This document shows, piece after piece, positions 21,909-34,149 of a stretch of DNA of 64,000 nt. Location: NCBI GenBank assembly GCA_013076295.1, contig RQOL01000374.1:496001-560000 (forward strand). The letters run 5' to 3'. Position numbers and translations under genes: made by a program. Each line of letters starts with the position of its first letter. Position 1 is the stretch's first letter. The stretch comes from Sanderia malayensis (lineage: Eukaryota; Cnidaria; Scyphozoa; Semaeostomeae; Pelagiidae). The notes below the pieces were generated by a model that was given only the letters and a program-made list of their open reading frames with translations, searched no databases and was not told the DNA's origin.

Positions 21909-24900
21909 AATTACGACCAAAGTGTAAGGCATCATGTATGAATAAGGCCCCTACTCTACCCCTCTGGTAACTGGGGATCTCCTTATCTTCAACTTTTCAT
22001 TTGTCAATTTCATAAATTGGTTGGTTTCTGCAGAATATTTGGCGGGAAAAGCTGGAGAAAAAATTTCTCGAATACTTAGGCCCTGGACAATCGAAACATC
22101 TAATTTGGAGTACCCACGCAACGCTTTTTTACTAGAAAAAATGCCAAAATTTAAAAAAAAATGCAGCAACCCATTTCATGACGAATGGTTAGATGTACCA
22201 GATGAGTCCAGGTTGATTAACTTGAGAGCTTGTGGCCTGGCTGATCTGTTTAATGCTTTCAAGGAGGCTTTAGCAGCGAGAGGGATGAGAGTAGACAAAA
22301 TTGGTTGTAGCATTTGTAGTTTTTGTTTGGGGAAGTGCTGGAAAAAAAGAGAATTCACGAGGCATCTGTCAGATTTACAGCGTCCAGTTGTTGAGAAAAA
22401 GGTTGGTAACCTAATTAAGGTTTGCCTTGCAGCATGTAAGCAACTAATGCAACTATGCAACAGGGTACTTCAACCTCTTTTATAATTCCCACCTTTTCAA
22501 CTATTGTTGTTCAGTTTAGTTCAGATGCAAAGTTTTTCCCTACAGCTTCAGATACTGCTTAGCGAATGTGGAATTGAAGAGAAAAAAGCAGATGCCCAGC
22601 ATTTTGTTTCAGCACAGCAGAATGACTTTAATGTGGACAATGAAATTGCAGCAGACAGAGACAGCAAGTCTACAATTACGCTTAGTCATCCAAGCCAGGA
22701 TTTTTTCATGGATTCACAGGAAATAAGACAAGAAGAAAAAAGATATGAAGACAAGGAATGTCAAACAAGTAGTGGAGTGTTCCTATCTGATTCAGACCAC
22801 AAAGATTTAATGAATAAAGCACAAATGTATTGCAATTTTCAAGACGAACTTGCTATAATTCGATCATCTTTTTCAAGTGGGTCTTACAGTCCTGAAATGG
22901 AACCTGAAGCATTTGAAAGATTATGTAAGGAAGTGGGTGCAGACAAATTGTTTAACACAATATACCATGGCATGATCTCTGAAAGAATGTCTGAAAATAG
23001 AAAGAGGCTGAACAAGACCAGAACAATGGTTATAATTTATATGATGCTGTATGGGTTGTCCCAGAAATGTAATTGGTTTCAAATATCATTGTCAAGGACT
23101 CTACAGCAGTTTGGGATAACTGAACGAGGCTTAACATCACTGATGAATTTAGGCAAAATTATCTGCCTCATCTCACACAACCAATCTTTCTTCTTTCTTT
23201 GAAAATGTTACCAGAAAAAAACAGTTCCTTGCTATCTTCATAGATGATTACCACAATATTCATACTAAGCACCGACCTGAAGCTAAAACTCAAACACATG
23301 CAATCCATATGGCCACTCTTCTTGTCAAAGTCTTTCCAAATATTGCAGCTATCCCAAAAATTCAAGATCAGCCTCTTCTGAGTAAATTTCCTGTCGAAGT
23401 AGATGCAATGAGCAAAATAATTTCTGAGAACATGCCGTCATTGTCAAAGACATATGCACAGAACATGCCTGATTGGATGGTTGCCAAGTACTTTGATCCT
23501 GAGGCTCAAAGATACAGAGTTGCAGTGCATGATTACCAACAGACAGAGATACACCAGATGAGATGCATGGATAATTGTAAATTGGTTGATAGCCTTGAAA
23601 TGCCACTAAAATCTGCTGATGATGTTCTTTCAGCATTTGAACACATGCTTTCTTCTGGTCTTTCTAATTGTCTTGAACATTTTGTTGCTCCGTTTGTTGG
23701 TGATTGGCCTACCCAGTTTTATATGCGCAAGATAGCATATTCTGATGCTGACAATTCTGATCCGTGTAAGAGCATAGCTTCATTCATTGGTCCCTTGCAC
23801 ATTTCCTTGAACTCTAGAGAGTGTGTTCTTGTTGTTTTTCACAAAATATTTGCAGACCTTTATTCTTTCTTGTTTGGCAAGAAGGCAAAGCTTGCTAAAA
23901 AACCTAAGCCTTGGAGAATATCTCTTCTCTTGGAAGTTATGTATGGTGGATGGACTCTTATTCGTGACATAATCCTTTCAGTCTTCTCTCAATGCAAAGA
24001 TGTGCAATATCTTACTTTGTTGAACCTCCTTGACAACTATGCACCACTGGTTTTAAGCATATACTCTATTGTCTTTAAATGCAATGATCTTGAAATTTAT
24101 TGTCAGTCTGTCTTGCATTGTTGGGTCATGTTGATGGTGTTTGGGAGGCGTCACTATGATAAAGCTTTGTTGGTTGCCCTTTCTATGTTCAGGTATTGGA
24201 AAGACCATAGACATCCATTTCATGACACTCTTGCCACTTCCTTGGTTGCCTTTGATGAATATCCAGTGGAAAATTTTCATTCTGTGTTGAGAGCCAGAAC
24301 AAAGGAGGGTAACACTGGAAAACAGATAAGCTTCAAAGCAAAAGAAATTGATGCCTGTAAGCATGACCTGCATGATTTTAAATCCTGGTTTGTGCCACCA
24401 AAGAGGTTCAACTTTAGCAGCAAAAGAATTAACAGTCTGAAGGTTAAAGCTGCACGTTTCTTGACAAACAAATTTCAAAGGATCATTACCAATCCTGGTG
24501 CAGCAACTGTTATTCCACGAGCACCAAGAGAGCGTAAGGCAATCACGAAATGGCAACTTCCAGATTTATTTGATGACGAAGTGGTAACAAATAAGGCTCT
24601 TCCACTTGGATTCAAATCTTTAGACAATCCACCAAATCCTCGAAAGTAAGTCACTTATGTTTTCCAATTGCTAGGTATTTTTAAAATCTTGTACAGGTGA
24701 TGATATCTCAAACCTCACACTTCATTCTGTAGAAAATGTGACAAGATTGGATGCGCATCTGTAAGTCCCTTGTGGCATGTAAATATTGGTTGTGGTCACA
24801 GTTTTCATACTGAATGCACGTTGCCAACTATTAGTGTTTGTCCGGTTTGCCATGCAATCTTGCAAAAAAAGATGGAAACACTTGGGAAAGCTGCAAATAC

Positions 24901-25132
24901 TGCTGTTTTCAAATGCAGTGATGGAACAAAAGAAATGGATACAGATGATGATAGCAGTGGGAGTGAATCGGATGATGAGAACGTGGAAGATCAAGATGAT
25001 GATTTTGAGCAAGATGATGCCATACTTGATGACAATGATAGAATAGAAAATAAATCTGCTGATGCAACCGTTGTTTTTAGCAGTGTTAACAAGATAGCTC
25101 GATGGCAGCATGCGTCTACTCCTAGCCAATAA
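21627..25132 (+). CDS. Multi-exon putative transposase with RING-like C-terminus (unassigned)
   Basis: Candidate exons: 21627-21718 (in the TIR), a Cys-rich segment around 22141-22425 (MPKFKKKCSNPFHDEW, CSICSFCLGKC), 22548-23195 (QILLSECGIEE onward), 23196-24647, and a last exon 24733-25132 after a TTCTGTAG acceptor. The core has FLAIFIDDYHNIHTKHRPE, a PVENFHSVLRAR segment and a basic tail. The last exon encodes an H2-type RING-like finger (WHVNIGCGHSFHTEC...CPVC) and an acidic stretch. The frame changes by one base near 23190. Exon 1 does not splice in frame with the next segment as I read it. Location between perfect TIRs makes it the probable transposase; no DDE triad could be assigned. 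Confidence 0.5.
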
Positions 25133-25188
25133 TATAAAAAGAACGCATGGCAATCTTTGTTGAATTTGTTTATCTATCTATGGTCATG

Positions 25189-25940
25189 AAATGTCAGGAA
25201 ACTCATATGGGCAAATTTTAAAACAACCCAATTGCATTTTAATTAGATAATGGGCCGTCACGATATTGCATAAAGCTATGACAAAATGATAAATAAAACA
25301 GAAACGATCGAAATATCCATACCTCTGCAGCAGCGAAAAGTAAAAGTTGGCTTCCATATTTGTTTACAATTGACTTACTTGCTTTTTGACTCTGAGTCAA
25401 GACGAGGTAACGTAGGCGAAGCGATTAAAATCTGGGACGAGGGAATAGGATCAGGGGAATCCGAGCTCATGATTTTGTTTAAAAGTCCGTACTCTGCAAC
25501 CACTGTGCTGAAAGAATTTTTTTAGGTATTCATCAACTAAATTGATGTATTTGAGAATTTTCCTTCATCAAAACCTGTGAAGAAACACTTTACTGGAGGG
25601 AAATAATAAGGTATATTTGGGTGGGCCTAAGGGGAAAAAATGGAGGAAAATATCAGCAATTTAAAATTACGATTTCTGTGGATCTTGATATGTTATCGCA
25701 AATGCCAACGGCAATATTTTAGAAATATCCATGTTTAGTTGCAAAAACAAACAAAAAATGTGTTAGGTAAAAAATCCACATGCACATGACCGCAGAGTTA
25801 GGGGGTGGTTACTGCAAAGGCCCCCAAAGAAATTTCCCACAGCTTCCCTGTTTATGTGACGTCACATACAGTTTATCCAGGGCTGAAAATGATTTTGTAA
25901 ACAAATGCGCTGATTGGCTCTTACAAAATCTGCCCTTGCT
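25189..25940 (-). repeat. Right terminal inverted repeat (752 bp)
   Basis: Inverted copy of 21157-21908, including the TGACGTCA palindrome and a mirrored version of the first-exon sequence on the reverse strand. The frame at 25286-25525 is the TIR read outward and is not considered a gene. Confidence 0.85.
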
Positions 25941-25970
25941 TATGTAAGACAATAGCAATTCTTATCTCAG

Positions 25971-26204
25971 AATCATTCGCATTTTGCTCATGCGCATTTG
26001 CGGTGGCCTGACTATGAGTTGATGTTGCGACGATTCAACGTGAAGCCAATTGATGCATTGTCATCGTCAGCCGCATCATCAAGCGGATTGGGTAATGCTG
26101 GCTTTAAAAGAAATTCACCAGATGGTGAAATATCAGAGGAACAGTGTAAAAAGAACAGAATTGCATCAACATCATCATCATTACTCAAACCAGATAAAGA
26201 GTAA
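25971..26204 (+). pseudogene. Probable last exon of the interrupted gene
   Basis: An acceptor TTATCTCAG precedes an open segment with HFAHAHLRWPDYELMLRRFN and a low-complexity Ser/Ala tail, ending at TAA 26202-26204. It lies immediately right of the TIR transposon's target duplication, so the transposon sits in the intron before it. Assignment to the DUF6589-like gene begun at 13510 is inference from order and orientation. Confidence 0.35.
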
Positions 26205-28194
26205 TTTTGTATAATATATCTGATTTTATTGATGTTTGAAATTCTGATTTAATATGAAAATATCTCAAACACCATATGGAATTTCGAAAAAGCAAAAACG
26301 GTTTGAGAATATAGAGGGTACAGGGGAGATATCTGAGTGGTTTTGGTGAGGAACAGAGCGGCCAGATTCTGAAAACCGTGTCGAGAACGACACATTGCTG
26401 GAGCCTTTGAACTGGACACCTTTACCCCTCAGATTTTACTATTATAGAGATTATCAACGCCGGCGGACACATTAAGCAATCCGTTCTAATTAAAGTTGAT
26501 TAAGTTGTCATAAGATCAGTACGTTTCCAGTTTAGAATCCATGTGAAGTGAAAGCAATTGTTTCCAGCTGGAGTACACGTTTATGTTATCGAGAAGGAAA
26601 ATGATGTGATTGAAATGCACTACTTTAGCCTTCAGATGGTCAATCGTGAACAGTAATTCTCTGGATGCCAAGGAGAAAGCATTTCAGGGCATTTGCATGC
26701 TTCTCAGCATGCCGTGCTTCAATGAAATATGAAAATATGTGTTTTCGAGTCTCGCAAGGTAGAATTTCACATCCAAATCTGCAAAAATCGGTTTAGAATT
26801 TTAGTATTCATCGATCAGAGCTCTCTCAAACAAATCAGAGTCAATTTATAGAGAATGAGTGAAATTTTGAAAATTTTTTGCACGACTGGAGAAATTTGAA
26901 AAGCGAGTTCTTGATCAGGAAATCTGAGCTGAATAAATCAATAGAACTGAGCGGGAAATATAGAAAAAATTTAGCTACTTACCAGTGGAGGAGTTCTTTG
27001 GGAAGCAGTTCTGAATAGCAAGCTGCAAGTAAAATTCCAGGTAATTGCAAGGAAGGGCAGAATAGCTTTTTAGACAACTGTGTGTACTGTGAATGGCTTC
27101 GTTTGAGTGAAATCACTAAATTGCCGTTTCTCAAATTTGTTCTTTAGATTGTTGCATCCAGACCTGTTATTATAAAAGCAGAAATTGATCATTCATCGTT
27201 TTAGTATTCGATTGAGTACGCAAAAGATTTGTAAAGCAAAGCATTATTTAGAATTTCAGGGCGCCCAGAAATTTCTATAAACAACGGATCAGAACAAATC
27301 GAAAACAAAATAAGAAGGATACAGAGGAGTTTAGTAGAGGCAAATAGAAATAACTCAGGCACTTACCAGTTAAATCCTGAGAAGCTTTTAGTTTGGAATC
27401 TCGAGTAAAATAGCAGCAAAAATAAAACGCAGCCACAAAAGCAAAATAATTTCGTTCGGTTTGTCCCGTCCCAAATTCGAAAATGGACATCCACTGCACG
27501 CTGGCTCAAGGAAGGAAGGAACTTCCTCGTTAATCAAAAGCCACAGTAACAAAAGACGGTGTCGGATTACAGGGTGTCGGATTACAGTGTCAAATGCAAC
27601 AGGGATTCATTGTTTCGATAACGGTAAACAATGCACCATCGACCTTTCCAGAAGCATGACGTGATTTCAAATGCATTTAGCCACAGGGGTCGCTGAGCAC
27701 AACAAGGTTTTTCGAAAAACAACAGGCAAAACACGAAAGGCTGGGTGGTATTTGACCTCGGTTTCCGCGACCACTCAGATATTATTAAGTAGAGATATTG
27801 AATACTTACTGTTATTTTTCTTCACGTTTTGCCACACCCATCAACACAAGCTTCTATCTGCTTTTCCTTCTCGTTTCTTTTGGATCGGAACAAAATCAAC
27901 ACAAATCATGTGATCCAATAATCACATGGTCCATAGTGGGATTGGTGTTGGGAACATGGGTCTGCAAGCGCAACTCGGTCAGCGGCATTCACACCGATAA
28001 AATTCTTTCCACTACCAAAATCGGCCAAAATTACATAATTTGACCACCTCAAATAAAACTTCCAATATCATATCACTACTGCAGAAAGTTATTCTCCTTT
28101 GGACTTCTGTCTTAATTTCTCTACTCCGAGAGACATCTCTAATTGAACCAATGAAAGTTCTCCTGAAACTTCTAGAAGACCCAGAAAACTGAGG
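26205..28194. other. 2 kb without recognisable genes
   Basis: Small frames only. Two loosely similar blocks (about 26790-27040 and 27185-27440) each contain TTAGTATTC near the start and CTTACCAGT in the middle, suggesting an old direct duplication. A 16-bp GGTGTCGGATTACAG duplication lies at 27559-27590. Confidence 0.4.
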
Positions 28195-28810
28195 TTTCAA
28201 AAAACTCTGTTGCTGATAAAGGACTTTATAACACGAAGCTTGATGGCAATTTAGGATCGGAGCTCCAAACTTTGTAACAATTTCTTGTTCTCAGATAAGT
28301 TTAGTGCGTACTGACAAAAAAGCAATGCTCTCACTAACAACAACCTGGCGGAACAGTGGCTCAGCTTGAGAGACTTTAAATTTTATGCAAAAAATTTATT
28401 AATGGACAACTTGGCAAGTCTTCATAACCCAAGCTGTGGAAACTGGAAAGCTACTGGTTTTCAATTAAACATAGTGAGTACTGACAAGAAACCAGAGCTT
28501 TGCTAAAGCAGCACAAATGAAAAGAATAAATGAAAATTTGACTGAAAATTTAATGGCTTTCTGTAAACATGACGAGTTGGAAAACACACGTTTTGCCTAT
28601 CATGAAGATTACTTGCTGATTTGGCAAAAACCTGGGGTCTCCATAAAAAACTCTGTTTCTGATAAAGGACTTTATAAAACAAAGCTTGATGGCAATTTAA
28701 GATCTGAGCTCCAAACTTTGTAACAGTTTTTTGTTCTCACATAAATTTAGTGAATACTGAGAAAAAAGCACTCCCCTCACTGACAAAAGCCTAGCGGAAC
28801 AGTGGCTCAG
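28195..28810 (+). repeat. Satellite-like tandem array, left part (unit about 445 bp)
   Basis: A partial unit (28195-28368) and a unit from 28369 match the units at 34562-35425. Unit landmarks are GGACAACTTGGCAAGTCTTC, GAAACCAGAGCTTTGCTAAA and GATAAAGGACTTTATAA. Part of the unit (near 28548) matches the first 40 bases of the Polinton polymerase region at 52283. The array is interrupted at 28810 by the IS3EU-like transposon. Confidence 0.8.
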
Positions 28811-29221
28811 TATGGGGGTCCGTTGTGGTCAAAATACAACACACCCCTTGAATTATTATTTTCTTTAAAGACAATAACTTTTACTTCATCGTAAATAATT
28901 GTTTCATAAACGTAATTAATTTTATCTGTTTGTCCTGCAGTTATAAACTTTAAACTCCCCCGGACTTATTTTTATCTGTTTCCTTAAAATTATTAAACTC
29001 ATATGTTCAGAATTATTGTTTCTGTTCACATGATAAATATTGTGTTTTTAAAATTATTTTTTTCTTTTTTTCATAATTAATTTTAACTGTTTGTTCTTTA
29101 ATTTTTCGTATCCAAGGCTGAGTTTCCCGTATCTAAGGCTGAGTTTCCCGAGTTTCCCGTATCCAAGAATGCACCAAATCAAGGCTAGCCTCGATTTCAG
29201 ATTATTTCCCGCGCTTTTTTC
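28811..29221 (+). repeat. IS3EU left TIR
   Basis: Inverted match to 34150-34555. It contains a tandem GAGTTTCCCGTATC motif near its inner end with a 9-bp insertion relative to the right TIR, and CGCGCTTTTTT at the inner border. It probably contains the promoter of the HECT gene. Confidence 0.85.
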
Positions 29222-29294
29222 CAGCCGAAGTTCTCACTTCTTCGCTGCTGCTGCTGTTCGCTTGTTTGTGGCCTGTTGTTCAACCAAACAAAAA

Positions 29295-31567
29295 ATGGAC
29301 GAGAATCAGATACATTCTATTACAAGAAATGCAATAGAAAGCATAAACCAACTTGCTGAACTGGTTCGCCAATCATCGCAGCAGGGACAAAGAAGAGTTA
29401 GGCCTGCGACTGCTGCTGAATCAACACCACCAATAGCAGCAATTTCAAGCCCAATTAGGCCTGCCCCTGCTGCTGGGCCTTCAGCAACAACAACTTCTGC
29501 TGGCGGCAGGACAATGACAAGAGTGTCAAATGCACTGACGGAATTACAAAGACGATTCCCAACAACAAGACCATACTCTAATCCAAGTTCATCAAGAAGT
29601 GGATCTCAAGCTTCATCAAATTCAAGTGGCTTGCATTCCAGGCCTCATCCTCCTGGCCACCCAGCAGTTTATCTGGTAACCAGAGATGTGATAATCATGA
29701 ATTTTGATTCTGAAAGGTTGCCTTCCAAATCCCAGAAGCCAAAACTGGAGCAGGAACGGCGTGTGATTTCTGGATTTGATGTGGACAGGCGATGGAATGC
29801 CATAAAATTGCATGAAGAATTGGGGACATTGCTACCAGAACAGTGGATGGTGGATGTTGGGTTTGAAATTGTCAAGAATAGTTGTGGAAATTTGGTTAAA
29901 CCAAATATCCCAGAAATAAATCCATTGACTCAAACCTGCTGTTCAGATCTATTGCCCCTTCTGGAGCAATTTATATGAGACTTCTTGCTGGAAAGCCATT
30001 TGATGATAATCAAGATAACAACATTGATTTTGAAATTGAAACAATTTCAATGAATAAGAGTGATGGCATTTTGAATGGTAATGAAAATAGCGATGATGAA
30101 GACTTTGTTTCTAGAAGCAATCAAGGAAATACTGAAGTTCTCAATAGTAAAAGCAATGAAGGTGAGAAGAAAACAGCTTGCATAAGGGGCCATCAACAAA
30201 CATGGTGTCAGGCCATTTTCTCAGAATCCCAAATATGGTGACCAAATTTTTCAAGTGCCCCAAATATGCTGGCCAATATATAATATATAATTCTTTTTTA
30301 ACCCTCAAAATCTCAGATCCCAAATATATTGACTGGCCTTCAATTTTAGACCACAACTATGTGGTCTAATATTCTAATATCTAATATCTAATATCTTTAA
30401 AGTCTAATATCTCTTTTATCTTATATTCTTTTTCGTGGCTGGTTACATGTCTTCCAGCTTCAAGATTTATAGCTATCATCAAATTTTTTATTCATTATTT
30501 TTCCTATTTTTGAATCCACAGAAGGTACACAAGAAACCCAAAGCAAGTTCAAGTGTTCATTTGCTATACAACCAATAATAAATAAGATTAAAGAAGCTGG
30601 AATTATTGACCCAATTGAAACTCTGAAGATTCTTCAGAAAGATATTCTACAGGGTAGACCTTTGGATTTAGCTATGATGGAAGATACTATTGATGGAGAA
30701 TGCAGCTACATCACAGTGGACAGAGAAAACATTCTGACATCTACTTTCAGTGAATTGCAGTATGTAGAAAACTTGAGGTACACATTCCATGTTGATTTTA
30801 TGGGTGAGCAGTGGGTGGATCTGGGTGGCCCAAGAAAAGAATGGATCAGGATGATGAATCATGCCATAAAAGAAAAGTATTTCGACCATGGTTTAAGAGA
30901 AATGCTAGCTGAAGATTACTACTATGTTGGCATCATGATTGCAGTGGCTCTTCTGCTGAATGGGCAGTTGCCCGTTTTCATGGAGGAAAATATCACACAG
31001 CAGATCATTTCTACTAGCCTTGACCAATGTATTATTCAATTACAGCGTGGGTTAGAGATGTTAGGTATGTATTCTGCTTTCCAACAGCTGCCAATGTTAT
31101 GCAATTTATTAAGGCCAGGTGCTCCAATGGCACTGAATTTCCAGAAATTACTACAATTGCTGCAGGCCCGTTTTTCAGAGGAGGGATCAAATTCACGTAA
31201 ACATGAGAAAGAGTGTTATCAAATGTTTATCAAGTATATCAGAGAGGTAGCTAGTGGCAGAAGATCAAGCAATAGCTCAAATTTGACTCTTGGTGACATT
31301 CTTAGTTTTGTTACTGGTGCCACTGAGGAACCTCCACTTGGGTTCCAGATGCAGCCAGCAATTCAGTTTATTTGTCCAACAGAGTTGCAGAGAAGTAGCC
31401 AAGAAGGAGAAGCAAGTTTTGCTGCTTGCTTTGCTCCAACAGCAAGAACATGTGTCAATGTTTTGTGCCTGCCAAGAGGTACCCTTCAATTCCCATTGCC
31501 CTCAATGGAAAAGCTATTTGCTCTATATGATGAAGTGTTCAGTCAGAAGTTCTTTGGTGTGCAATGA
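29295..31567 (+). CDS. Transposon-encoded HECT-domain E3 ubiquitin ligase-like protein
   Basis: ATG 29295 opens a low-complexity Ser/Pro/Ala-rich N-terminal region (helix MDENQIHSITRNAIES, then linker). The frame changes near 29975 and continues 29975-30161, with an intron 30162-30521 (GTGAGA...CCACAG), then the exon to 31567. The C-terminal 300 residues show HECT landmarks: DLGGPRKEW, a LGDILSFVTGATEEPPLGF segment, and PTARTCVNVLCLP with the catalytic Cys (C264 of the last ORF, codon near 31451). HECT ligases form a thioester with ubiquitin and transfer it to substrates. It resembles G2E3-like proteins that are abundant in cnidarian annotations; its position inside TIRs marks it as element cargo. 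The change near 29975 may be an indel or an unrecognised splice. Confidence 0.75.
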
Positions 31568-32531
31568 TATATATATTCACCAATGCTGGCTTGTAACGGC
31601 AGCCCATGCAAACATAAATACAGTTGTTTTGTTCTTGTTTATCATATTGTCATCATTTGTCTCAAAGTTTTGTCTTCCTTTTGAATATCTTGGCTCACAT
31701 TTTGTCATGTTCTTTAAAACTCAGCTGAATTTTGTGATCCTGAGAATGATTTGTCTGCAAAACATTGGTTTCCAAGTTCTCACTTTCTCTTTAAATCACA
31801 AATCAGGCACATTTTTACTGAACTTTTCCTGATCTCAGTAACATACTCAGTGTTTCGCTGCCCTATTGAGGTTCTTTTTCTGAATGATTGAAGAAAAAAT
31901 GTAAATTTGAGCCAAAAAATTGACAAAGACATTTGAGGTAAATTGTAGTTTGAATGAAGTTGTTTTGTTAAAGTTTTATTACTCTGCTATACATTGCTGT
32001 TGCTTATACAATGCTGAAGGAAAATTCTAAAGAGATACCTTATTACAGGAAATGAATGCGTCATGAATTTAATGCATCATAATATTAATCTGGTCTGTGA
32101 AAAATTTGCATATCATTTGCATGGGGCTGAGGGGAAACCGCATTAATTTCATGATTCTTTAATTTCCAGTAATAAGGTAGACACATGATCAAATTACCTA
32201 AATTCCCCTTGATTGAAATAGAGACCTGCACCTGGTAACATTGACTTTAAATGACGATTTAGGTAAGCCTAGAGATTTGTAAGTTTTTTCCACAAACAAA
32301 GCAAACTGTTTTCTTTCATTTGCAACTTTTAAACTGTTTTTTATTAATTTTTTGCATTTTGCATTTTCGTTTTGAACGAACATATCATTTTAATGTCTTC
32401 ATACATTCTAAATTTATGTTATTTTTAGTTAAATAATTGCTTGAGAGAAGCTTTCTGTGTTTCTTTGTTGAAAGCACCTACAAATAATTAAACAATTTTA
32501 AAGGAGAACTGTGTTTTATTCAATGTTGAAG
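31568..32531. other. Spacer between convergent IS3EU genes
   Basis: AT-rich 3' region of both genes, containing one small mariner-like MITE (listed separately). No other coding signal. Confidence 0.5.
32038..32177. mobile_element. Mariner-like MITE, 140 bp
   Basis: Begins CCTTATTACAGGAAAT and ends ATTTCCAGTAATAAGG, with imperfect inverted arms of about 40 bp that also share TCATGAATTTAATGC-like sequence. It is flanked by TA on each side (32036-32037, 32178-32179), the Tc1/mariner target duplication. Too short to encode anything; mobilised in trans if at all. Confidence 0.7.
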
Positions 32532-34148
32532 TTAGGTACTGAGGAAGGTTTCAACTGCATATTTGCATTGTGCAAAAGATGTTTTTCCTTGATTTTGGTC
32601 ATCAAAATGTGGGTCTGGCAAAGCTCTTTTTTGCTCTTCTGTAAGAGTAATGTTTGGAGTTGCCACATTTACTTGGTAATCGTCATCTTCTATTGAAATG
32701 ACACCATTTGGTTCTATTCCAAAATCCTCAAGTTCACTTCTTGCCAAGGCCGTATGGTCAGAGTTCATGTTCTCAAGCATCCCTTGTTGCCACATTTGAA
32801 GGGGTGACAAGTTTCTCTCTGAAGATACAGGGCGACTATTCATTTGCATTAAAAACTCATTCAGTGAATTTTGGATCCTGGGGATGTAGATATGATGTAG
32901 GCAGTAAATGTCGATGTCATTTAAGACATCCAAGTCAGAAGAGTCCTCCAGTTGTTGAAAAATTCGTGAATAGAAAAACAAAACTCCAGCATACACATCC
33001 CTGTGTGTTCTTTCTACTCTACAATTGTGAACAGAAGACCCTGCTATGATACTTCCTCTATTTTCACCACGATTTTTGATCATGTACTCCCCAACATGAT
33101 AGTTCTCCATTCCATAGTCACATCTAACACGTGATGGAAGTCCCCAGTGCTGTACAGCATCTTCAAACAATGATAAAACAGTCTCTGCTTTATTGTTATT
33201 GCAGCAATGAGCATACATGATCACCCTTGTTTTGCCATCAATGCACATATGTACAATCATTTTGTACTTGATAAGCTTATGAGCTGAGTCAATGTGCCAC
33301 AAACTATTCGGGGTAGGCACATAATATTTTCTCCGTTGGATTACCAATCTCCATCGTAGTGTAGTGCCAACTGGATCCACTCTTCTGATACATTCATTTA
33401 CTCTCCAACGTTGGACATTCAAGCCTCTACTACGCAAAGCTCCAATAAAGCGTCTCCTTCCAATGTTTGGTGTGATAATTCCACTGCCAATAGAGTTTGT
33501 TAACTCAGTATATATGGTGTCAAGTTCATCGTCAGATATAGCAGAATATCTTTCAAATCTTTCGTCCAAACCGAATTCCCTTCGACGTCGCTGCAGTGTA
33601 GAGACACTCACCCCCAATAAATTTGCAATTTTTGACCAAGAAAAGAAGAAAGAACGCAAGTACTCAAGTTGATCTTTTGTAATTTCAAGTCTCCTGCGAC
33701 CAGGTCCTTCTTGTGCACTACTTTTGGTAGAATATGCCAAATCAAAAGGGTCACTGTAATTAGGAGCATCTGTATTCTTCTCAATCAACACAAAAACAAA
33801 ATCTATAATTGCATGCAACGATTGCCTGAGCTGCTGCAGAGGCAAGATAATATCTTCGGCGTTGCTGCTTAAGCTGGTGGATCCACTATTTAAGGCCTGG
33901 TCATTGGAGAGGAATGTCAACGTTGCTGACACGTCCAACAGACGATTCTTTATATCTATAAGAGACTCTGAAGATAAAGATAATAAATCATCTGATATAA
34001 AAATGGCTAAAATTCCTTTGAGATTTTGCAGAAACAGAAGGAAGCTGCGCTGATTTCCTTCCCTGATAACAGTTCTTGTTCTTCGTCTTCTGAGAGGCAT
34101 TTTGGAGAAACAGGTTTTGGTTGTTTGCTTTGGTTGTTCAGGAAACAT
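32532..34148 (-). CDS. IS3EU-like DDE transposase (rve-type integrase core)
   Basis: An uninterrupted 538-residue reverse-strand gene. The start ATG at 34148 lies just inside the right TIR. Residues about 155-195 look like a helix-turn-helix ([21 protein letters not shown]). The integrase core has D287 (LWHIDSAH), D344 (VRCDYGMEN) and E379 ([11 protein letters not shown]): DD35E spacing. A conserved C-terminal region contains NRPVS-like [18 protein letters not shown]. It would bind the TIRs and catalyse cut-and-paste. With all catalytic residues, an open frame and matched TIRs, this copy may be competent or recently so. Confidence 0.9.
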   Translation of the reverse strand: MFPEQPKQTTKTCFSKMPLRRRRTRTVIREGNQRSFLLFLQNLKGILAIFISDDLLSLSSESLIDIKNRLLDVSATLTFLSNDQALNSGSTSLSSNAEDIILPLQQLRQSLHAIIDFVFVLIEKNTDAPNYSDPFDLAYSTKSSAQEGPGRRRLEITKDQLEYLRSFFFSWSKIANLLGVSVSTLQRRRREFGLDERFERYSAISDDELDTIYTELTNSIGSGIITPNIGRRRFIGALRSRGLNVQRWRVNECIRRVDPVGTTLRWRLVIQRRKYYVPTPNSLWHIDSAHKLIKYKMIVHMCIDGKTRVIMYAHCCNNNKAETVLSLFEDAVQHWGLPSRVRCDYGMENYHVGEYMIKNRGENRGSIIAGSSVHNCRVERTHRDVYAGVLFFYSRIFQQLEDSSDLDVLNDIDIYCLHHIYIPRIQNSLNEFLMQMNSRPVSSERNLSPLQMWQQGMLENMNSDHTALARSELEDFGIEPNGVISIEDDDYQVNVATPNITLTEEQKRALPDPHFDDQNQGKTSFAQCKYAVETFLST

Positions 34149-34149
34149 G

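Larger units (their letters stand above)
21157..25940 (+). mobile_element. TIR DNA transposon, 4784 bp, superfamily unassigned
   Basis: The ends AGCAAGGGCAGATTT and AAATCTGCCCTTGCT are inverted. Near-identical inverted repeats of about 752 bp run 21157-21908 and 25189-25940. The flanks carry the same 9-bp word TATGTAAGA (21148-21156 and 25941-25949), a clean target-site duplication. If the terminal A is assigned differently the duplication would be 7-8 bp. A multi-exon gene on the + strand fills the interior. Long TIRs plus a 9-bp duplication recall Mutator-like elements, but I see no MULE transposase motifs. TIR identity implies recent insertion. Confidence 0.85.

Noticed and set aside
24053..24556. 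Reverse-strand frame of 167 codons
   Set aside because: Antisense shadow of the putative transposase exon; the sense strand carries the conserved motifs.
26205..28194. Possible small genes or tRNA in the gene-poor stretch
   Set aside because: No cloverleaf with matching A and B boxes, and no frame with conserved motif, could be seen by eye.
29295..31567. HECT gene as a host G2E3 gene
   Set aside because: It lies inside verified TIRs with a target duplication and beside the transposase, so cargo is the better explanation.
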